DNA from: Verrucomicrobiia bacterium | GTDB lineage: Bacteria; Verrucomicrobiota; Verrucomicrobiia; Verrucomicrobiales; Akkermansiaceae | Length of the DNA: 64,000 nucleotides | Reading direction: 5' to 3' | Assembly (NCBI GenBank): GCA_030432565.1 | Contig: JAUIGV010000013.1 | Span: forward strand, 1-64,000 | Shown: piece by piece, positions 7,292-16,621 of the stretch | Layout of the letters: every line of letters starts with the position of its first letter | Numbering within the stretch: the first letter of the stretch is position 1 | Notes under the pieces: model-generated | What the model was told of the DNA's origin: nothing | Seen by the model: only the letters and a program-made list of their open reading frames with translations | Databases searched by the model: none | Position numbers and translations under genes: made by a program

Positions 7292-8977
7292 ATGTCCCTC
7301 ACATTCATTCGTACCGCCATCGGAGCCGCCCTCCTTTCTCCTGCCCTCACCTTCGGTGGAGTCACCGGGGTTCTTCTGACGCCCGACGGTCCCAACAGTT
7401 CTCCCAATTCCTTTGGAGGGAGCCTCGAAAAGACGCTGGACGACCCCTTCGACTACGACGCCGAAGCTCCCGAAATCAATCTTCCAAACCGAATCTACAA
7501 TAATGGCTCCATCGGCTATCACGCCAACCTGGGCGAAGGCGTCGACGCACTCCTCTCCTACACCACGGCCATCACGATCATCAACAGCGATGAAGCCGAA
7601 CTTGTTGTCGATCTCTACGGGCGGGTCGACAACGTCTGCTGTAATGATCGGGACGACAATATTGATGTTCAACTCTTCCAAGGCTCTTTCGACACTCCCA
7701 TTGCGGCCATCACCGGCGTCATGATTGACAACGCAGGAAGCGGCTGGGCGCGTGCCACTTTTGATGAACTTCCGGTTGGAACAAGATTTGACCGCATTCG
7801 CATCGTCGGGCGCGACAGTGGCGGCGGCGCGGCCAACAACTACTTCACTCTTCTCGAACTGCGCGCCGCAATCATCACCCCGGACATTGACGACGATAAT
7901 GACGGCCTGCCGGACGACTGGGAAGTCGCCAACGGAATCAGTCCCGACGACGATGGCACGGTCGACCCCAACAATGGTCCCGACGGTGACCCCGATTCAG
8001 ACAACCTCTCCAATTTGGCGGAGTTTGAAAACCGGACCGATCCTCAGGATGACGACAGTGACGACGACACTCTCAAAGACGGTGATGAAGTTGCAGGCGC
8101 CGGAAACAGACCTGCCACCGACCCTCTCAACCCCGATACCGACGGTGACACCCTAAGCGACCTCGTCGAAACCAACACCGGCACCTTTGCCAGCGCATCT
8201 GATACCGGCACAAATCCGACTCTCATTGACAGCGATCTCGATAGCACCGCGGACCAGGAAGAGGTTGGACGAGGAACCGACCCCAATGATCCGGAAAGCG
8301 GTGGCAATTTGGCCATTGGAAAGGTTGCCGGCTACTTTGATGGAACCGGGACTCCAACCGCTACGTGGGCTGCTTTCCCTGCCGCCAATATCAACGACGG
8401 TGATTTGGCCACGATCACCCACGGGCTCAGCATTTCTTCCCCGGACCACTATTTCGAAATTGATTTAGCTGCCGACAACAGCATCTCCCACGTCATCATC
8501 ACCGGGCGCGGCTTTCGGGACGACTGCTGCGCTGACCGTCTTGAAAACGCTACTTTATCGATCGTCAACTCGACGGGGACAGAGGTATATCGCCAGGAAC
8601 TCAGCGGCCAAATCATCATGAGCCAGGAAGTTGACTTGTCGGCAGCGCCCCCCTTCGGACAATTTGTCAGGATCATAAATACCTCCGCCAACGAATATGG
8701 ACCACAACTGGGCGAGCTCTCCATCGTCGGGTCGTCGGCACCACCCGCCGCCCTCGTCATCAGCGAAATTGAAGCAGACCCCGACAGCGGCGCGGTCTCA
8801 CTCACCTGGAACTCGCAACCCGGCGCCGTCTACTCCGTCTTTGGTTCGGAGGATTTGCTAATAACCTCCGAACTTAACGACTCTGTCGCATCCCAGGGCC
8901 TGACCACCACCTACTCATTCAACAATCCTGAAATGATTGGCAAATCGCGCTATTTCTACCGAATTCAGAGAAACTGA
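7292..8977 (+). CDS. exported protein: PEP-CTERM-paralogue domain, calcium-binding repeats and discoidin-like domain
   Basis: 561 residues with a signal peptide. Residues about 22-195 are a close paralogue of the preceding PEP-CTERM protein (same CCNDRDD and FDRIRIVG blocks). Residues about 200-345 are acidic thrombospondin type 3-like calcium-binding repeats: DIDDDNDGLPDDWE, NPDTDGDTLSD and similar units. Residues about 348-480 are a discoidin (F5/8 type C)-like domain starting NLAIGKVAGYFDG, with FRDDCCADRLENA and ending in QLGELSIVG. The last 70 residues look like a short fibronectin-like module. There is no PEP-CTERM tail. Likely a secreted calcium-stiffened, carbohydrate-binding protein. 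It probably arose by duplication of the neighbouring gene plus domain accretion. Confidence 0.8.
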   Translation: MSLTFIRTAIGAALLSPALTFGGVTGVLLTPDGPNSSPNSFGGSLEKTLDDPFDYDAEAPEINLPNRIYNNGSIGYHANLGEGVDALLSYTTAITIINSDEAELVVDLYGRVDNVCCNDRDDNIDVQLFQGSFDTPIAAITGVMIDNAGSGWARATFDELPVGTRFDRIRIVGRDSGGGAANNYFTLLELRAAIITPDIDDDNDGLPDDWEVANGISPDDDGTVDPNNGPDGDPDSDNLSNLAEFENRTDPQDDDSDDDTLKDGDEVAGAGNRPATDPLNPDTDGDTLSDLVETNTGTFASASDTGTNPTLIDSDLDSTADQEEVGRGTDPNDPESGGNLAIGKVAGYFDGTGTPTATWAAFPAANINDGDLATITHGLSISSPDHYFEIDLAADNSISHVIITGRGFRDDCCADRLENATLSIVNSTGTEVYRQELSGQIIMSQEVDLSAAPPFGQFVRIINTSANEYGPQLGELSIVGSSAPPAALVISEIEADPDSGAVSLTWNSQPGAVYSVFGSEDLLITSELNDSVASQGLTTTYSFNNPEMIGKSRYFYRIQRN

Positions 8978-9125
8978 TCCAATCATCGATCACCGGTTCA
9001 TCCGGCTTTCCTGAAACCGCTCATTCTGAAGTCTCCAAATTCCAGCATGCTCCTTCCTTTATCCCGGGGTCGGAGCATTTTCGTGTTCCTCTTGCCAATT
9101 CCTTGTTAATTTTTTCTCCAGCCTT

Positions 9126-12100
9126 ATGAACTTCCGATCATTCCTTTTTCTTGGCTTGCTTTTAGGGAGCGACCACTTGTTGGCCCAAACCAACATCGCC
9201 CTTGGCCGCCCCGTGTCGGCCTCGGACGCGACGTGGTCCGGCCAGCTCCCCTCAAATCTGACGGACGGCAATCTCTCCAACCAATCCCACCCTCTCGCCG
9301 CCTCGGGGACTCTTGGATTTTATTACGAAATTGACCTTGGCACCACCCGCAACCTCGGCTCTCTTGAACTGGTCAACCGGAGCGGCTGCTGCCCCGAACG
9401 TCTCTCAAACTATCGTGTGGAAATTCGCGCCGACAACGGAGGATCCGCAGGTGAAGTCAACTGGAGCGCCGACATCCGCACCGATGGCTCGAATTCAGGT
9501 AACGGCGGACGCGACACCATCACCGCCGCCCTCGATCCGGGCAAGGCCATGACCGGTCGCTACATCCGCGTCGTCAACCTGAGCAATGCCGCCTACAATC
9601 CCCAAATCGCCGAAATTGAAGCCTTTGAAGCCCCCCTTCCGGTCATCTCATTCTTCAAAGTCGACAACGGAAACATCACCGCCACCGGTGATCCAGGCCT
9701 CCCCACCAGCGCCAAGCTTTCGTGGTCCGTCACCAATGCGGAGACGGTATCCCTCGGCCAGGGAATCGGACCGGTCCCACTCACCGGTCAGCAAGCGGTC
9801 ATGCCATCCACCACCACCACCTACCTGCTCACCGCCACCAACTCCTCCGGTTCGATTTCACAGTCCGTCACCATCGGGGTCGATGAGCCGGTCATCGCTC
9901 CTGTGCTCACTGAATTCATGGCCGATAATGCGTCTACTCTTGAAGATCAATTCGGAGAGAGTCCCGACTGGATTGAAATTCACAACCCCAACACCTTCGA
10001 TCTTTCCCTCGCGGGATATCACCTCACCGACAGGGAAGACAACCTCACCCAGTGGACCTTTCCCGCGGGCTCCACTGTCCCGGGCAATGGTTACCTCACC
10101 GTCTTCGCCTCCGGTGCCAATCTCACCAACCCCACAGAGCCGCTGCACACCAACTTCTCCCTCAGAAGTGGCGGTGAATACCTCGCTCTTGTCGATCGCG
10201 ATGGTATTGCGATTCTCACTGGCTTTACTTTTCCCGCGCAAAAGCAGGACTTCAGCTACGGCCTCGAAACCAATGGCAGCACCATTGGTTTCTTCTCACC
10301 TGCAACTCCGGAAGCGGCCAATGGATCCTCGTTTGCCGGCTTTGTCGAGGATACCAAATTCGACATTTCCCGTGGATTCTACGAAACCCCGCAATCCGTT
10401 TCCATTACCACCGCCACTCCCGACGCGACCATTCGCTACACCACCGATGGCAGCCAGCCATCCGAGAACAACGGGACCACCTACACCGGCCCCGTGACCA
10501 TCACAACCACCACCGTCTTGAGGGCAATGGCCTACAAGGCAGGCCTTGCCTCCACCAATGTCGACACAAACACCTACCTGTTTGTCGATGACGTCATCAC
10601 CTCCCCCGAGCTTGGCGAGACCATCACTCCGCAATTACAAGCCTCGCTCACCGATGTCCCCTCGCTCTCCATCGTCACGCCGCAAACGATCAACGGCACT
10701 TCGGAAATCCCCGCCTCCTTTGAACTCATCAACCCCGACGGCACGCCCGGATTTCAGGAAAACTGCGGCGTGAAAAACTTCGGCGGAGCATTCACCAATT
10801 TCGATAAGAAGAACTTCCGCATGTATTTCCGGAGCCAATACGGAGCCTCCAAACTCCGGCACCCGCTCTTCGAAGGCTTTGATCGGGGCATCACCGCCAC
10901 TGACACCTTCGACCAACTCAACATCCGCTCCGGTTCCCACGACATGGTGGCGCGCGGCTTCTATATGTCGAATCGCTTCACCGATGACACCATGCTCGAC
11001 ATGGGCAACATCAACCCGCACGGGCGCTTCATGCACCTGTATATCAACGGAAAATACTGGGGGGTCTTCCACCTCCGTGAACGATGGAATGCCGACCACC
11101 TCACCGAATATCTCGGCGGTCCCAAGGAGGGATACGAGGCCATCAACGGAAACTGGAACGTCGGGGGATGGGCCGACTCGGTGGCACCCCCGTACGATGG
11201 CGACGGCTCGGCCTGGGAACGTATTAAAACCCTCGCCCTCACGAGCAACCCCCAGAACTTTGACGAGCTTTCACCCTATCTCGATATGGAACACTTCATC
11301 GACTACATGATCATGTGGATGTATGGAAATTCGGAAGACGAATATCGAACCGTTGGCCCCTCCGATGTCGGCAGCGGCTTCAAGTGGTTCCTCAATGATG
11401 CCGACGGATACCTTCGTTCCGCCGGTAACCGGACCGGCTTCGCCAGCAACACCCCCGGAGTTTTCGGGCGAAGCGCCGGTGACGGACCGGGCTCCCTCTT
11501 CAGCCTGCTTTTCAAAGCCGGAAATCCCGAATTCCGCATTCTCCTCGCCGACCGCATTCACAAACACTTTTTCAACGATGGAGCCATGACCCCCGCGCGC
11601 ACCATCGCCCGGCTCGCGGAGCGCTGCGACGAAATGACTTCTCCCTTTTACGCCGAAGCGGCCCGCTGGAATTATCGGTCTCACAACTCCTGGACCTCCG
11701 CGAAAAACAACGCACTCAACAGCATCCTTCCCGGCCGCACCGCGAGCGCGCTCAGCCAATATCGTTCCGCAGGCTTTTACCCCGCCACCGTAGCTCCCGT
11801 CTTTAGTCAACATGGCGGCGACGTCCCTTCCGGATTTAACCTCACCCTTTCCGATGGCAGCGGAACGATGTATTATACCGTCGATGGCAGTGATCCCCGC
11901 CTCAAAGGCGGCGGACTCAATCCCGCTTCGCTGCCCTTCGAGGACGGCCAGATCACCACCACTGTCATCCCCCAACTCTCCGATTGGAAGTATCTCGATG
12001 ATGGCTCCAATCAAGGCACCGCCTGGCAGACCACCTCCTTCGATGACAGCACCTGGGCTTCCGGCCCGGCCATTCTCGGATATGGCGAATCCACGATTGC

Positions 12101-13421
12101 GACCACCGTTTCCTTTGGGCCAACTTCCGCACAAAAATTTCCCACGACCTATTTCAGGAAGACAATCTCTCTCACCGATACCGCCGGGATTACCGGAGGA
12201 ACCATTCGCATCAAACGGGACGATGGAGCCGTGGTCTACCTGAATGGCACCGAAGTCGGCCGGACCTCCATGCCTTCCGGCCCGATCGACTACCTCACCT
12301 TTGCCAACACCGCCTCGGACGACGGTCGTGACTTTCAAACGCTCAACGTACCAAACACCCTGTTCATCGAGGGCGAAAATATCATTGCCGTTGAAGTCCA
12401 CCAAAGCACCGCCGGAAGTTCGGACCTGCAATTTGATCTCGAGTTGAGCATCACGCGGCCAGCCGAAGGATCGTCTCCACTCAACATGACTGAAAACATG
12501 CTCGTCCGCGCCCGCTCCCTCGATAACGGAAATTGGTCCGCTCTCAATGAGGCCTTCTTTAACGTCACCACTTCCCTTCCAGTCCAGGCTGCCGAAGTCT
12601 TCCCCTCGGAGATTCACTATAATCCCACTGGCCCGGACGATTCCGAATTCATCGAACTCCACAACCAATCAGGCCACGCCATTAATCTTCGCGGTTGCTA
12701 TTTCAGCGACGGGATCGATTTCACCTTTCCCGATAATCGCGACATCCCCGTGGCACCCGGCCAACGCGTTCTCATCGTTGACAGCCAGTTCGGTATCGAT
12801 GCCACCTACGGTCTCGACCTTCCCATCGTCGGAGTCTATCGGGGCAACCTGAACAACGGCGGAGAAACCCTCACCCTGATGGCTCCCGATGGCTTCACCG
12901 AACTCTTCAGCGTCACCTTCGATGGAGCCGATCCATGGCCCGAGGAAGCCGATGGCGACGGAATGAGTCTCGTGCTCACCAATCCCAATGACCTCAACTC
13001 ACCCGCCTCGTGGCGTCCAAGTCTCGAAATCGGGGGGAATCCCGGCGGAAGCGATTCCACCACCTTCACCGGAGACCCGGATGTGGATGCTGATGGCGAT
13101 GGTGTCTCGGCATTTGGCGAATACGCTCTCGGAACTGACGATTCCATTGCCAATGACGCCAACTCTCTCACCACCTTCCTCATCAACGAAAACGGCCACT
13201 GGGAATTCACCTTCCCGCAGGCACTCACCGCAGATGATGCCATCGCATCCGTCGAGATTTCCAACGACCTTGCCGCATGGAATGCCAGCACCCCGGTTGA
13301 GGCCAGCCTGAGCAAATCGTGGGTGGCCGAAGGAAAACTCTGGCGCACCTACCGCTCCACCAACCCGACAAACGGTAATTCGTTTTTCATTCGGACCAAA
13401 TATCGGTCCTTGGATCAGTAA
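9126..13421 (+). CDS. giant exported CotH-domain protein with discoidin, LTD and chitobiase-C-like modules
   Basis: 1431 residues with a signal peptide ending near LLAQ. Order of modules by visible motifs: discoidin-like domain (about 20-165; starts TNIALGRPVSASDATW and contains GCCPERLSNY); Ig-like linker; lamin-tail domain (about 258-340; LTEFMADNAST, SPDWIEIHNP); chitobiase/beta-hexosaminidase C-like module (about 420-485; ATIRYTTDGSQPS); CotH kinase-like domain (about 510-870; GVKNFGGAFTNFDKKNFRM, YWGVFHLRERWN); a second chitobiase-like module (YYTVDGSDPR, about 915); a galactose-binding-like module (about 950-1115; TYFRKTISL, DDGAVVYLNG); and a second lamin-tail domain (about 1155-1280). 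CotH proteins are atypical kinases of spore coats and, in these bacteria, of large secreted proteins. Substrate unknown. No sorting tail was seen. Confidence 0.85.
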   Translation: MNFRSFLFLGLLLGSDHLLAQTNIALGRPVSASDATWSGQLPSNLTDGNLSNQSHPLAASGTLGFYYEIDLGTTRNLGSLELVNRSGCCPERLSNYRVEIRADNGGSAGEVNWSADIRTDGSNSGNGGRDTITAALDPGKAMTGRYIRVVNLSNAAYNPQIAEIEAFEAPLPVISFFKVDNGNITATGDPGLPTSAKLSWSVTNAETVSLGQGIGPVPLTGQQAVMPSTTTTYLLTATNSSGSISQSVTIGVDEPVIAPVLTEFMADNASTLEDQFGESPDWIEIHNPNTFDLSLAGYHLTDREDNLTQWTFPAGSTVPGNGYLTVFASGANLTNPTEPLHTNFSLRSGGEYLALVDRDGIAILTGFTFPAQKQDFSYGLETNGSTIGFFSPATPEAANGSSFAGFVEDTKFDISRGFYETPQSVSITTATPDATIRYTTDGSQPSENNGTTYTGPVTITTTTVLRAMAYKAGLASTNVDTNTYLFVDDVITSPELGETITPQLQASLTDVPSLSIVTPQTINGTSEIPASFELINPDGTPGFQENCGVKNFGGAFTNFDKKNFRMYFRSQYGASKLRHPLFEGFDRGITATDTFDQLNIRSGSHDMVARGFYMSNRFTDDTMLDMGNINPHGRFMHLYINGKYWGVFHLRERWNADHLTEYLGGPKEGYEAINGNWNVGGWADSVAPPYDGDGSAWERIKTLALTSNPQNFDELSPYLDMEHFIDYMIMWMYGNSEDEYRTVGPSDVGSGFKWFLNDADGYLRSAGNRTGFASNTPGVFGRSAGDGPGSLFSLLFKAGNPEFRILLADRIHKHFFNDGAMTPARTIARLAERCDEMTSPFYAEAARWNYRSHNSWTSAKNNALNSILPGRTASALSQYRSAGFYPATVAPVFSQHGGDVPSGFNLTLSDGSGTMYYTVDGSDPRLKGGGLNPASLPFEDGQITTTVIPQLSDWKYLDDGSNQGTAWQTTSFDDSTWASGPAILGYGESTIATTVSFGPTSAQKFPTTYFRKTISLTDTAGITGGTIRIKRDDGAVVYLNGTEVGRTSMPSGPIDYLTFANTASDDGRDFQTLNVPNTLFIEGENIIAVEVHQSTAGSSDLQFDLELSITRPAEGSSPLNMTENMLVRARSLDNGNWSALNEAFFNVTTSLPVQAAEVFPSEIHYNPTGPDDSEFIELHNQSGHAINLRGCYFSDGIDFTFPDNRDIPVAPGQRVLIVDSQFGIDATYGLDLPIVGVYRGNLNNGGETLTLMAPDGFTELFSVTFDGADPWPEEADGDGMSLVLTNPNDLNSPASWRPSLEIGGNPGGSDSTTFTGDPDVDADGDGVSAFGEYALGTDDSIANDANSLTTFLINENGHWEFTFPQALTADDAIASVEISNDLAAWNASTPVEASLSKSWVAEGKLWRTYRSTNPTNGNSFFIRTKYRSLDQ

Positions 13422-13728
13422 TTGCTGAATTCACGAACTCTTTGGGTGAGATCCGGCTCGAATCCAGTCGTGGAGTTAGCAGACTTCCTTCCGTTGGAAG
13501 CTATCAGCCTCTGAAGAACGCATCTATCCGGTCGCTGATGATCCCGCCCCCTCCCCCCCTGCTCCGGTCCGCAGGCAGCCAACAAGGCCGGCCAGGCAAC
13601 AGCGAATTCCTTGCAGTAACAGTCAAGGAAACGGGGATAGAGCGATCGTGAAAATTGTCATTCGGCAGGGTTCATTCCGCCGCCAATTCATCTGGATTTT
13701 TGCGCCGGAATATCATCATTAGAGCTAA
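13422..13728. other. intergenic region, nothing recognised
   Basis: 307 bases without a supportable gene, clear terminator or repeat. A C-rich run occurs near 13546-13560. Confidence 0.5.
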
Positions 13729-14943
13729 ATGGAATACGAGCATGTCATCGTCCGCGGCCCCGCTGGCAAGAAAAGATGTTGCCCCTTTCTCGCGAAGGAC
13801 TGGATTCCCGGAGACCGCGCGGGAGTCTATGAATGCCCCAATTGTCATGACCACGCCCTAAGCTGCGAGACTGATCAGGAGGCGATAGCGCTCGCCCGAA
13901 ACGGTCAATTGGTCGCCATCAAACGCCCCTCATACCAAGCTCTCTCAGAACTGGGCGAGATCTTCACAGGATCCCCAAAGGTGACCTCGGAAGAATCCAA
14001 CGCCATCTCTTCTTTTCCCGTCATCAATGCCAAGATCGATGTTCTCGAAGATATCAAAATGTGTGATCGTGTTTGTGAAGAATGCGGCTTTCCCATCAAG
14101 TCCTATCACAAAACTTGCCGCGTTTGTGCCGAGAAAAACACCGACCGAAGAGCCCGGATCAAGGAGATCGAAAGGGAACGCCGGCGAATTGCCAAGATTC
14201 GCAGGAAGGCGGTCAAACTCTCAAACGAACAACGGCTCAAGGAGGTTCTCAAGCCGGCCTGGAATATCACTGTGCAGCCGGCCTGCGAAGAACTCCCCCG
14301 CACCGCCTCCAAGTTTGGCGGAATTCCCTACCTTGAAAAAGGAGAGGATTGGCCGGTCTGCCATGTCTGCCGGAAGAACATGGCTTTCATTTGCCAGGCC
14401 GACGTGGGTGACACTGAAACCGGAAGGGATTTGGGGGTCGGCTTTTTCACCTTCTTCTTTTGTTGGGATTGCGATGAGTCTGATCACGATGACGGGCAAA
14501 CGCAGAACCGGGTCCGGTTTTATGCAATGGCTTCCGAGGAAAAACTCTCGGATCCCCCCGAGGTTGCTTTGTCCTACGACTTCATCTCCCCTCACCCCGA
14601 AAGAGGTCTTACTCTCGAAAAGACCCTTTGTGCCCCGGACGATGAAGAGATGGAGGATTATGCTCCCGAACTCGCTGAGATCCTTTCCGTCGAACACCCC
14701 GGCGATCCCTACGAAGCTTATCGTACTTTAGTCGATCAAGTCGGAGCCATCAACGAACCCCATTCACATATTGGAGGATACGGATGGTGGATTCAGGGAT
14801 CTGAAAGCCAGAGGACCTCGATCCTGTTCGCCCAGATCCATTCATCGGAAACAGATTGCCCCGTCTTCGGAGACGGAGGTTCGGTTTATCTTCTTGTTGA
14901 GCCCGAATCCCTCAAAGTGGGGTTAGTCTTCCAGTGTTATTGA
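13729..14943 (+). CDS. DUF1963 (YwqG-like) protein with N-terminal zinc-ribbon-like segments
   Basis: 404 residues, cytoplasmic. The N-terminal half has paired cysteines that could form zinc ribbons: CCPFLAKDW with CPNCHDH (about 17-45) and CEECGFPI with CRVC (about 107-130), then a very basic coiled segment (about 135-170). The C-terminal half matches DUF1963/YwqG: SKFGGIPYLEKGEDWPVC, CHVCRKNMAFICQADV, then GGYGWWIQG. DUF1963 proteins are of uncertain function, but related proteins are listed among bacterial immunity families beside polymorphic toxins. The next gene encodes a suppressor-of-fused-like protein, another such family, 15 bases downstream, so the two are probably one operon. The toxin partner was not found here. 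Confidence 0.7.
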   Translation: MEYEHVIVRGPAGKKRCCPFLAKDWIPGDRAGVYECPNCHDHALSCETDQEAIALARNGQLVAIKRPSYQALSELGEIFTGSPKVTSEESNAISSFPVINAKIDVLEDIKMCDRVCEECGFPIKSYHKTCRVCAEKNTDRRARIKEIERERRRIAKIRRKAVKLSNEQRLKEVLKPAWNITVQPACEELPRTASKFGGIPYLEKGEDWPVCHVCRKNMAFICQADVGDTETGRDLGVGFFTFFFCWDCDESDHDDGQTQNRVRFYAMASEEKLSDPPEVALSYDFISPHPERGLTLEKTLCAPDDEEMEDYAPELAEILSVEHPGDPYEAYRTLVDQVGAINEPHSHIGGYGWWIQGSESQRTSILFAQIHSSETDCPVFGDGGSVYLLVEPESLKVGLVFQCY

Positions 14944-14958
14944 ACAATAAGCCAAGGA

Positions 14959-16047
14959 ATGAGCGAACCCGCAACCATCCTCCAGGCCTCCTCGCCTCAC
15001 GGTAATCTTGAAGCGATCGTTGAACAGGACGAGCGCGTGACCTACCTTTACCTGCGCGCTCCGGAAAATGAGGAATTCGGCATAAAATCCTGCTGGATTC
15101 GCAACCACTCTACCGCCCCGGAAGACCTGGATCTTGACGGGATGAATCAAGGCATTCCGCCCATGTTGCCCCGGGAGTTTTGTCTTTCCCCCGATGGAAG
15201 GAATTTTCTGGACCCAGGCCGACTCAGCCTCGTCTGGTTTCCTGAGGGAGACGGCATCGCACTTCTCGAAGACGGTCAGGTGCTTGCCGCCATTCCCGGC
15301 TGGGCCGGACCAAATGGCTTTCCCGGCTATGCCCGCGATTGCGTCGGTCAAAGCCCCCTCTGCTGGAAGCTCGAAAACGCCACTGACTTTGAAGAACGAA
15401 TCTTCGCCGCGAACCGCTACTGGAAGGCCTGGCTTCAGGAGCCCTCTCCCTGGGTGTCATGCCAGCAATCTTTTCTAACTGCCTACGAGACTGCCCTAGG
15501 GCCCTACTCACGATACTTTGCGATCGATGGAAACAAGTGGCCTCCAAAGGCCCTCGCCCAATTCGACGGCCCGGAGTTTACCTACCTTCTCACACTCGGC
15601 GTTTCACTACGCCCGCAACCAGCTGTCGAAAGATACTTTGAAGACCCGACCCAATTCCGCAGGCTGGAACTCGCAGCCTGCTTCTCTTCGGAGGTCGCCC
15701 CGGAAACCGTTTCCACCTTTGCCCGCTATCTTTCTGCTCAAGCCGACTTCCCCTGGTCGCAGTTCACCTTCTTCGCCAACGGACACACCATTCCTTGCGA
15801 AGCCTTTTCAAATGATCCCAAGTTGCAGGACTTCTCCTACATTCTACTGGTTGAAGAACCACCCAACTCACCCCGAATCGATATCCCATGGTCCACCGGA
15901 GAACAGGTGACTCTTCTCTGGGCCGTGCCCATCACTGCGGACGAACAAGAGCGCGCCAAAGAGCACGGAAGCCGCAAACTCCTTACCGGGCTTTCGCCTG
16001 ATCATAGCCCCCAAATCATCGGATCCAGATCTTCCTGCGACTCCTGA
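14959..16047 (+). CDS. suppressor-of-fused (SUFU)-like protein
   Basis: 362 residues, no signal peptide. Residues 1-170 are unassigned (they include LPREFCLSPDGRNFL). Residues about 205-345 resemble bacterial SUFU-domain proteins: LTLGVSLRPQPAVE, RRLELAACFSSEVAP, LSAQADFPWSQFTFFANGHT, SYILLVEEP, and TLLWAVPITADEQ with the usual WxxPIxxxE ending. In bacteria this domain is often an immunity protein in contact-dependent or polymorphic toxin loci. It follows the DUF1963 gene by 15 bases. A decayed transposase lies directly downstream, which fits a mobile or reshuffled locus. Function is inferred from family and context only. Confidence 0.65.
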   Translation: MSEPATILQASSPHGNLEAIVEQDERVTYLYLRAPENEEFGIKSCWIRNHSTAPEDLDLDGMNQGIPPMLPREFCLSPDGRNFLDPGRLSLVWFPEGDGIALLEDGQVLAAIPGWAGPNGFPGYARDCVGQSPLCWKLENATDFEERIFAANRYWKAWLQEPSPWVSCQQSFLTAYETALGPYSRYFAIDGNKWPPKALAQFDGPEFTYLLTLGVSLRPQPAVERYFEDPTQFRRLELAACFSSEVAPETVSTFARYLSAQADFPWSQFTFFANGHTIPCEAFSNDPKLQDFSYILLVEEPPNSPRIDIPWSTGEQVTLLWAVPITADEQERAKEHGSRKLLTGLSPDHSPQIIGSRSSCDS

Positions 16048-16099
16048 CTCAGAGAGAGCAGGCCATTACTTCCAACAGATTTTGGCGGGGCTGGCAGGG

Positions 16100-16366
16100 G
16101 GCGTCAATTGTCGCCTGATCATGCCGGAGGGCGGACCGGGAGACTTCGCCTGCACCCTGACCAACCAGCCTGACCCCCAAGATTGGCAACGAGATCTGTA
16201 TCTTCAAAAAAAGCGTTTTTGCATTGAGCAAGTCTTCCATCAAGTGAAGAGCCAGACCGGAATGTGTCGAATATCAAGTGCGAAACTGGCGCGGTTGGCA
16301 CCACGACATGGTGTTCGTGTCTCTGGGCGCGCTTCTCATGAATGAGATCATGGCACACCACTTCAG
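16100..16366 (+). pseudogene. decayed IS701/IS4-type transposase C-terminus
   Basis: One frame reads LYLQKKRFCIEQVFHQVKSQ, the other (from 16269) reads EYQVRNWRGWHHDMVFVSLG. Together these match the conserved end of IS701/IS4-like DDE transposases, in which the final glutamate of the active site lies in RxxIExxFxxxKSxxGM and is followed by EYQVRxWRGWHHHM. A frameshift near 16265-16270 and loss of the N-terminal part show it is dead. Confidence 0.75.
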
Positions 16367-16621
16367 AGGTGGTTCATCGGCAGCTTCCTTTCCACGACGG
16401 AAAAAACGCCCGGCATTGCCCTCGTGGCAACAATTCCCTTCGACGACAAGACCACTTTGAGCATCTGCCCGGACACTTAACAATCCCACCCGCCCCCACC
16501 ACCATCAGGCTCCTTCTGCACGCCCCCCTTTTGACTCTTCTCAAGCAAATTGCCCTGTCTTTCCTCAATAGCAGATTTTTTTTGACTGGACTCCGCCAAA
16601 CTCTTCTTCACAAATTCGGTC

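Noticed and set aside
11271-12668. 465-codon open frame on the minus strand
   Set aside because: Lies antisense to the CotH protein gene; its Gly/Val-rich composition is that of a shadow frame.
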